In this document: positions 57,654 through 64,000 of the stretch, one piece after another
Numbering within the stretch: position 1 is the first letter of the stretch
Layout of the letters: every line of letters starts with the position of its first letter
Assembly (NCBI GenBank): GCA_028554645.1
Contig: JAQOOI010000019.1
Coordinates: 1-64,000 of the forward strand
Direction: 5' to 3'
From: Omphalotus guepiniiformis
Lineage: Eukaryota > Basidiomycota > Agaricomycetes > Agaricales > Omphalotaceae
Length of the DNA stretch: 64,000 nt
Made by a program: the position numbers and the translations under genes
Notes under the pieces: model-generated
The model's database searches: none
What the model was told of the DNA's origin: nothing
What the model saw: only the letters and a program-made list of their open reading frames with translations

Positions 57654-59546
57654 AGGGGTGAGTATGAGGAAGGGTGGGTAAGGGTGGTAGAGGTAAAGGT
57701 AAAGGTCTCCTGCTCTGCTGTTCCTACTACTTACTAACACCCGTTATTCCGATTCAGATACTGAGATTCATAAGTAACTTTTCCCAAAGCCTACATATTC
57801 ATATTCATATTCAAGTTTTTCCATTCCCATTACTCATCGCACACCTACGGGTTCCGGTTAATGCTTGTTATTGCTATTGCATCGGTTTCACTTCATCCTT
57901 GCACTTATTACACAAAGAACCTCATACTGAATAGAATCTCGCATTGCTCTCTTCATCTCATCTCGCCTCACATTCCGTACTCTCTCTTGAGAATCCCACA
58001 ACTGTAAGGGTGTAAGTAATCCACCCCGAATCCGAGTCGAGAAAAGTGCAGTGCCGAGGGGCGACAATACCGATTCAGAAACGATACTTGTACAGGAGGG
58101 AAAACCAAAGTTTCAAATCAAACAACAATCTCATACTTCTCAAGCCCCCGCATCAACCTCTCCCATCTCCCACCATGCCCATCCCAAAATATCTTTCCAC
58201 TCATCACTCCCACACCCCCAAAACTTTCCTAATCCAAATAAGCAACCCCACCAATCGCAAAATCAAAAAAACAAGGGTGTTTCTCCACCCATAACAAATG
58301 TACTCCTCGTCCTCGTCGACTTTTCGTCTTCGTCTTTGTCTTCTTTGTCTTCCTCATCCATCAACGGGCCAATCCACTCATCAACAACCCCCAAACCCCT
58401 CCCAAACCTCCCCCCACTCAACCCACCTTCTCACTCTCTCCCTTCGACCCTCAACGTCAACTCCTCAAGCTAAGCCGCCTCCCAAAAACCCCCTCTCTCG
58501 TCCTTCCTAAAATACACCTCACTTATCGGGATTCAAAACCCTAACATAAACTTCCTCAGCGGTCCCATAGTTTAGTTTTACTCAACAGCCCCTCGATCGC
58601 CGCTGCTGTCAATGCATGGGACCCAGACCCAGGTGGCATAACACGCGGTGTACTCGAGTATCAGGGTACGTCTCATCAAGATATCTAGCAATCTTTTCTG
58701 AATCGATTATAACGGTGTTTGTTAAATCGTCATGTATGAATGGGATAGTGTAGAATGGCCTGCTACTACTAGTACCGGATGCTTCGGATGCTTCGGATGC
58801 TTTGTTTGTTGTTGGGTGCTCGGGACCACCGAGTTGTTGACATACGTTTTTAATATCGGGATATTCGATGAAGATAGTTCGGTAAGGGATTTGAGTGTGT
58901 ATCTGATAGTAGTAATTGATTGATACATCATACGTAGGTCAGACTCGGAGAACGTAGGACTCGGGAGGGGGAGTGAACTTGGAGAGAACTTTGCTTTCCA
59001 TGCGTTTCGATTCCATGATTTATCTTTTAGAGTGGATGGGAGGTGCCCGGAGGTCGTAGAGAGTTATCATTTTTTGTCGAATCAAATTGAATCGTGGTTA
59101 GTAAGTAAGAAGGGAAGGGAAGGGAAGGGGTATCTTACTAATACTCATCGAGTTTCTCGCAGATTTAGAAGGCATCATAGGGGTTAGGACTCGCGAATCA
59201 GCGAATGTGACTCTCAGTCCACATTCAAACCATGGGTCCTATTGTGTGAGCCTACCGTTGAAAAGATGCATCGGAGAGGCTTGAAGTACTACTAGGCGCT
59301 TACTACTTACTAGTACTACTTACCTATTGCTCCAAACGAGGAATATACTGTTAACCAAACCTAAGCTGCGCTGCCTAACAGACTTTATCAATGTCACTTC
59401 TTCGTTCAGGACTTCTATTCGGAAAGTGAAGCGAGATACATCAATACATTGATACATCGTCCCCCTCGTTGTCCATGTCCATCTAATATCTACATCCCCC
59501 TCCCCCTCCCCCAGCCCCCCTTCATCTAAAGCCCTACGCGTTACGC
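57654..59546. other. spacer with coding traces
   Basis: Around 58438-58530 a plus-strand frame reads PFDPQRQLLKLSRLPKTPSL and around 58570-58670 another reads LVLLNSPSIAAAVNAWDPDP, then GGITRGVLEYQ before a GTACGT donor-like word. These look like pieces of a real multi-exon gene, but I cannot chain them or name the family. The surrounding DNA is rich in short repeats such as ATTCATATTCAT and GGATGCTTC. Confidence 0.4.
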
Positions 59547-61606
59547 TTACCCTCGAAACCCCCTCATCCAAACCCTAACATCCTCCCAAACCTCCCTTTT
59601 CACACCCTCATCCCACCACCCATCAGGAATAATAAAAACATCATGAACACCATCCCTAATCCATCTAACAACAACATGTCCACCCGCAAGTCTAACCAAT
59701 CCTTCTTTTTTATCTAGTTTTTCCAATTCCCTGGGATCCTCCCCATGCGCGGAATCGGAACTAGTATCCCAGGCGGTATCCGTACGCGTATTCGCGTCCT
59801 GCCCCATAGCTCTAGCTAAATTCCCAACTTCAATAGTCAACCTCTCAGCATCCCCAACCGCAATAAACGTCTTGGGAAACCCTTCGAAGAGTTTATTAAA
59901 CTTTCGTCGTCTCGGAATTGGATGCTCTCGATTTTCAGCCCCGGCGCCTGCTTCGAGGTTTTGAAGGTCGAGGTCGAGGTCGTCTCTGGTGGTACCAGCC
60001 CCGGTATGATCCTCCCACTCATACTGCTCACAAGCAATAGTAGGCGTCAACCAAACCTTTGAAACCTTCGGAATCGTCACCTCCTCCGAGTCCTGCTCTT
60101 GCCTTCGCTCTTGCTGTTCTTCCCCACTCCCACTCCCACTCCCGTTCGCACTCCCACCCCCATAAATCCTCTCCCCATTATACAAATCAACAACATGTCC
60201 CCACCTACTCAACACCCTCGGACTAGCAGGACTCACATACTCCGAATGAACAACCCCCATCAACGCCTTTGTCTCTCTCTCAATCTCCCCATTCTCATTC
60301 TCCTTCTTATTCTTCGGATCCTCCGCGGATCCAACCGAGAGGTATTTTTCCATTTGGTCAGATCCATTTGTGACGTCATTAGTTCGTTCGCTCGGTTAGG
60401 GGTTCTATCGATAACCGTGACACTTGTACTCACCCATTCCTCTTCTTACCCTTCTCCCACTGTCCCCACCCAGTTCCCCCAGGTCTATACTTAAATCCCA
60501 AGAACGTCCTCTGAAGTAAAGCTCTAGGTTCTGGCGTATCAGTTAGATAATCTGTATCTGCGTTTGGACGGGGTATGTATGATGATGGTGTTGAATGGAA
60601 TGCATGGGATGTATCGCATGATGGCTGCAATACCAATGAAACATGATTAGTGTTGTTAGTTGGAATTTACTTTGTTTAGGAACGTACGGAGAATAACAAT
60701 AACCCATCAGGCATACGTAACTTTCCTTCATCTCTAATCCACCTGGCAAGTGCCAAAACTAGATTCCCACCCGACGAATCACCTATAAGGATGATTTTAC
60801 TCCTGAAAGCCGTTAACAAAGTACTAGTAGTAATGCAGCTTGAACTTACTTACCTTGGGTGATACTTTTCTACAACATACGCATAAACAGCCGCAGCATC
60901 CATTATAACAGCAGGAAAAGGAGCATGTTGTAAAAGTCTATATTCAACACTATAAATCTCCGTACAAAGCCCATCCTACCACACACACACCACACACGCA
61001 TCAGCGAAACATCAACTAAATCACAACGCAGTTACAATTACGCACCTTGATCAACCTCCTCGGTATATTCGAAGTCCTCGAATTCTCATGAGCCGACATC
61101 TGAGCATACCCACCCCCATGCATAAAAATCCCCACAACCTCCGTTTGCCCTTCCCTCCTCTCAACCTTTAAGTTCTTCGGCCAAACAAAACATCCAACCC
61201 TCTTCCACGGTACTCTCCCTTCCCCCTCCCCCTCCCCACCACCACCACCACCAACAAGCACACCCCCCCTCAACTCCCCCCTCAACTCCCCAACCCACTC
61301 AAACCTCGTCTCCCCCAACTCCCCATCCCCAACCCCCTCCTCCGGATCCCTAGCCCCCCAAACAACACCCGCAACCTCAGTAACCCTAAACATCCTCCTC
61401 GTAAACCCAACAAAAACAATCTGCTTCAAACTCCAACTCTCCCTAGGCCTCTTCCCCCTCGGTACGATAGAGTAATAAAGTACCCAGAGAGGCACTAGGA
61501 GGATGGTTGTTAGGATTCGTTGGATAACGTAGATTGTTTTTAAGGGTTCTTTGGCGAAGGGTAGGTGGGCAAAGTGGGGGTATTGAGGGGTTTTGGTGTA
61601 TATCAT
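59547..61606 (-). CDS. alpha/beta hydrolase, HSL-type esterase
   Basis: On the minus strand exons 61606-61046, 60975-60854, 60802-60688, 60624-60434 and 60390-59547 give 610 residues in phase. The fold-3 hydrolase marks are all there: HGGGYAQMSAHE (oxyanion hole), YRLLQHAPFPAVIMDA, IGDSSGGNL (nucleophile Ser) and near the C-terminus DGVHDVF (acid/His region). An N-terminal hydrophobic helix (ILTTILLVPLWVLYYSIV) suggests membrane anchoring at the ER. Such enzymes cleave sterol or short-chain esters. The protein is much larger than the usual 330-400 residues because of Gly/Glu-rich and Ser/Gly-rich insertions, for example GGGGGGEGEGEG and GGGSANGSGSGSGEEQQ. It is divergent from the ATL gene, with 170 bp between the start codons. 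Confidence 0.82.
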
Positions 61607-61776
61607 CGCGGGCGGAGGATAAGGGCAAAGGATAATTTGTCTGTGCGTAAGTACGTACTGCGGAGCGGAATTGGAGTATTGGGTACGTTGTCATGTGATC
61701 GGATGTACTTATCCGGTCCGAGGGTGATCATGAGTCATTCAACCGAATCAACGTTCTCTTCTTTACTCCCTCAAAC
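61607..61776. promoter_or_regulatory. divergent promoter region
   Basis: The 170-bp gap between the esterase and ATL start codons must contain both promoters. I see no clear TATA element. Inferred from layout. Confidence 0.4.
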
Positions 61777-62559
61777 ATGGATATCGCTGAATTTCATGCA
61801 GCAGTAAGTCCATCCGCATTAAAATGCATGGTTTAACGATAACTCTTACTCTTACTTTATCTCTCCTCCATCTCTCAAGGTCTACGATACAGTCCGATTG
61901 ATTCCTTTCGGGAAAGTAACGAGTTACGGTGATTAATATTTTCAATAAATCTCGTTTCTCGTTTCTTATGCCGTCGCATACCGGTACCCCCACTGCCAGG
62001 TCACATAGCGAAACTAATCGGAAAACCAAATTATTCGCGTCACGTCGGGCAAGGTAAGCCACAGTAGCCCCACTATCTTCAGTATTTACATCCCCACATC
62101 CATCCACATAACCCTCCCCCCCCCCACCAATCCCGGAACTTGAACTCGGGGTACACAGCTCTCAAACTCCTCCCACCAAATCCAAATCTCCACCCTCCTG
62201 TCCCTGTCCCATGGCACCGCGTTATCGGATCTTCAGGAACCATATCTTCAAGAGGACCTGGTACAGATGGTGCACAGAGACAACGGGAAGCTCTTGAGGC
62301 TGAAGGGGTTGAAGTCACGGCTGGACGCACAGGGGATTTGAGGGTTGATTTGAGGAGGTTTGGGTGGTTTCCTGTTAGGGTTGAGGTTGGGGGTGAGAAT
62401 CAGGATGATGATGATGGTGAGGGTGAGGGTGAGGGTGGGGAGGAAGAGGAAGAGGAAGAGGAAGAGGAAGAGGAAGAGGAAGAGGAAGAGGAAGAGGAAG
62501 AGGAAGAGGAAGAGGAAGAGGAAGAGGAAGAGGAAGAGGAAGAGGTGGGGGATACGTGA
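61777..62559 (+). CDS. alkyltransferase-like DNA repair protein (ATL)
   Basis: Exons 61777-61803, 61880-61928, 62000-62053 and 62159-62559 give 176 residues in phase. The product matches the DNA-binding domain of O6-methylguanine transferases: VYDTVRLIPFGKVTSYG, HIAKLIGKPNYSRHVGQAL and PWHRVIGSSGTIS. Trp stands where methyltransferases have the acceptor Cys (PCHRV), the hallmark of ATL proteins. These flip and bind O6-alkylguanine and hand it to nucleotide excision repair rather than reversing the damage. The C-terminus continues past RFGWFPV into a run of about 35 Glu encoded by a GAGGAA repeat, a tail not typical of the family. The short first exon (MDIAEFHAA) fits other fungal ATLs. Confidence 0.88.
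62440..62545 (+). repeat. GAGGAA hexanucleotide microsatellite
   Basis: About seventeen uninterrupted copies in the reading frame of the ATL gene, coding poly-Glu. It ends fifteen bases before the stop codon. Confidence 0.95.
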
Positions 62560-62905
62560 ATCCGAAGGGAGGGAGGGCGGTCAGGGGACGCGTTCACCAT
62601 GGATGGCATTTTTCGTCATTTCAAGAAATCATCCTCGTTTATGCAATCATTGATCATATGCGATGCTATCAAGGGAGACAAGATGTATAGCACACCGGGC
62701 ATGCCTTCGATTATGGACATGCTGTGAGGGGTTGTGAGGGTCGAGTTTATGGGATAGGTCAATGAGAGTGAGTTCAGCCATGGACGTGGGGGAAGGAGTT
62801 AGGAACGTGTGTATTTCAATCATAAATTTTAAATTATAATCTGTGATTTGGTCTATGTAGAGTACCTTCACACGATCGTGATCCCTACACTGTCCACTAC
62901 TCACA
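62560..62905. other. convergent spacer
   Basis: No supported gene. It separates the 3' ends of the ATL and AIF-like genes. Confidence 0.5.
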
Positions 62906-64000
62906 CTACTCATACATCTCACTCTCATCCCTAACAACAACACCAAAATAAGGCCACACCTCAACAGCATCCAAATCTTCTTTCCCATCATTCTTAATCC
63001 CTATCACCCCATTCGATTGATACACGCTCTTTGTCTGTTGTGTTTTGTTCCCCCCATCAAGGATTCAAGATTCAAGAACGACCCGTCCGTGAGTACTGTA
63101 GATGTTACAAAACGTAAACGTAAACCAGTGGACTTACCAAACCAAGAGAAACCTTGATCGCGGGTAGGCCCGGGACATAATGCTCAAGAGGATCTTCAGG
63201 ATCTTCAGGATCTTCAACAACACATCCTCGCGTTATTGACGTCGACGTCGAAAGTCTTTCTCGTTCTCGTTCTCGTTTGATAAGTCTTAAGATATTCCTC
63301 GCGGCGACTTCACCCTGTCATACAGTCAAAAGTCAAGTCGAAGCCGTAAAATTTACTTGAGAAAGAGGAAGTTCATTTAACTCACCTGAAAATACGCAGT
63401 ATGCCCAGCATCAATCGCACCAAACGCATCCGCACAGTCACCTATAACGAAGATATTGGGATAGGGGGTTCCGGTTTGTGTTTGTGTTTGTTCTAGGTTC
63501 AAGTTCGCGACATTGGACTCGGACTCGCGCTCCAAATCCAATCCGGTCTCTGTTTCTGTTTCTACGCTGAGGCTTGGATTCGGATTCGACTTCGGTGGTA
63601 AAACACCAAGCTGCATCGTACGAAGAACATGCGCGAGCGAATCATGTCGATTCACTGTCGATGGGTCCATTTCTTTAAGGAAATGAGTGTTGGGTATTTG
63701 ACCTGTGCATAATAGCTTTCGAAATTCAAGAATCCCCCAAGATAAGTTAGAATTGCGAATTGCGCGAAGGAGATCATAAGATTACGAGACTCGGAGTACG
63801 CACGATAAGATCAGCTTTAATTTCACGTCCGTTCACAGTTCGTACTACGTGCTCCCCGCAGGCCCTAGCTTCCAAGTCCTTCGGTGAGAATCTTGAGCGT
63901 GACTCGGAATCGGAATCTTGTGGTGGCATGGTGCCCATGTCAAGTCGTTCACCGAGGATAACCTCAACATTGAACGATTCTAAACTTTTGAGAACTAAAG
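62906..64000 (-). CDS. AIF-like FAD oxidoreductase, 3' part
   Basis: Partial: the gene enters from the right edge, so its 5' end is outside. Visible exons on the minus strand are 64000-63804, 63715-63386, 63314-63138 and 63034-62906, all in phase. Marks of the AIF/AMID type of pyridine nucleotide-disulphide oxidoreductase are GREIKADLI followed by LLCTGQIPNTHF, then YPNIFVIGDCADAFG (the second FAD motif, GD) and HTAYFQGEVAARNI. The C-terminus reads YVPGLPAIKVSLGLTKSVYQ. Such proteins oxidise NAD(P)H using FAD, in mitochondria or at membranes, and relate to cell-death regulators. A low-complexity insertion of about 35 residues (ETETETGLDLERESES) interrupts the region before the GD motif. Confidence 0.82.

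Noticed and set aside
62400..62609. Poly-Ser frame opposite the ATL tail, and an Arg/Lys frame alongside
   Set aside because: Both are translations of the GAGGAA microsatellite in other frames.

Overview
The window looks like nuclear DNA of a mushroom-forming basidiomycete (Agaricomycetes). Genes carry many short introns, mostly 45-70 bp, with GT..AG ends and CTAAY-type branch points. The recognisable gene set is typical of that group: a class I hydrophobin, a Pumilio (PUF) protein, pyruvate dehydrogenase kinase, a TMEM184/DUF300 protein, a Mug135-like protein, an AIF-like flavoprotein, HNH-type and PD-(D/E)XK-like orphan families, and a decayed APH-type kinase. Exon models were built by hand: splice sites were chosen so that reading phase and family motifs run through each junction.

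Region 1 (1 to about 28 kb) is a repeat-rich accessory island. It holds a decayed aminoglycoside-phosphotransferase-like gene, a three-exon unknown gene, an F-box/LRR-like gene, and a compact cluster of three small genes, two of which share a Zn2Cys6-like cysteine spacing. It also holds an HNH-type gene, a gene with a ParB/sulfiredoxin-like DGHHR motif, and a small acidic orphan. Between them lie a 152-bp minisatellite, a family rich in GTACCGCTC-like words, a three-copy dispersed repeat, interstitial telomere-like tracts, three tandem ~0.85-kb units that each carry a tRNA-like module, a long AT-rich decayed repeat, and a 19-bp minisatellite.

Region 2 (about 28 to 32.3 kb) is a transition zone. 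It has one PD-(D/E)XK-like gene broken by a single in-frame stop, then about 3.4 kb in which I see no supported gene.

Region 3 (32.3 to 64 kb) is gene-rich and mostly conserved. In order it holds: the PUF gene (13 exons), an NTF2-like/FAD monooxygenase gene with an apparent frameshift, pyruvate dehydrogenase kinase (10 exons), an intact paralogue of the PD-(D/E)XK-like gene, the hydrophobin, a single-pass membrane protein, TMEM184/DUF300 (17 exons), the Mug135-like gene, and a low-complexity nuclear-type protein. It ends with a membrane-anchored alpha/beta hydrolase, an alkyltransferase-like (ATL) DNA repair protein with a poly-Glu tail, and the 3' part of an AIF-like oxidoreductase running off the right edge. 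From about 55.8 kb to the end, genes and spacers alike are full of short codon-sized repeats.

The genes do not form one pathway. The most interesting leads are the two PD-(D/E)XK-like paralogues (one intact, one with a nonsense codon), the DGHHR-motif gene in the repeat island, the tRNA-like tandem array, the paired Zn2Cys6-like genes, and two apparent GC-AG introns in otherwise conserved genes.
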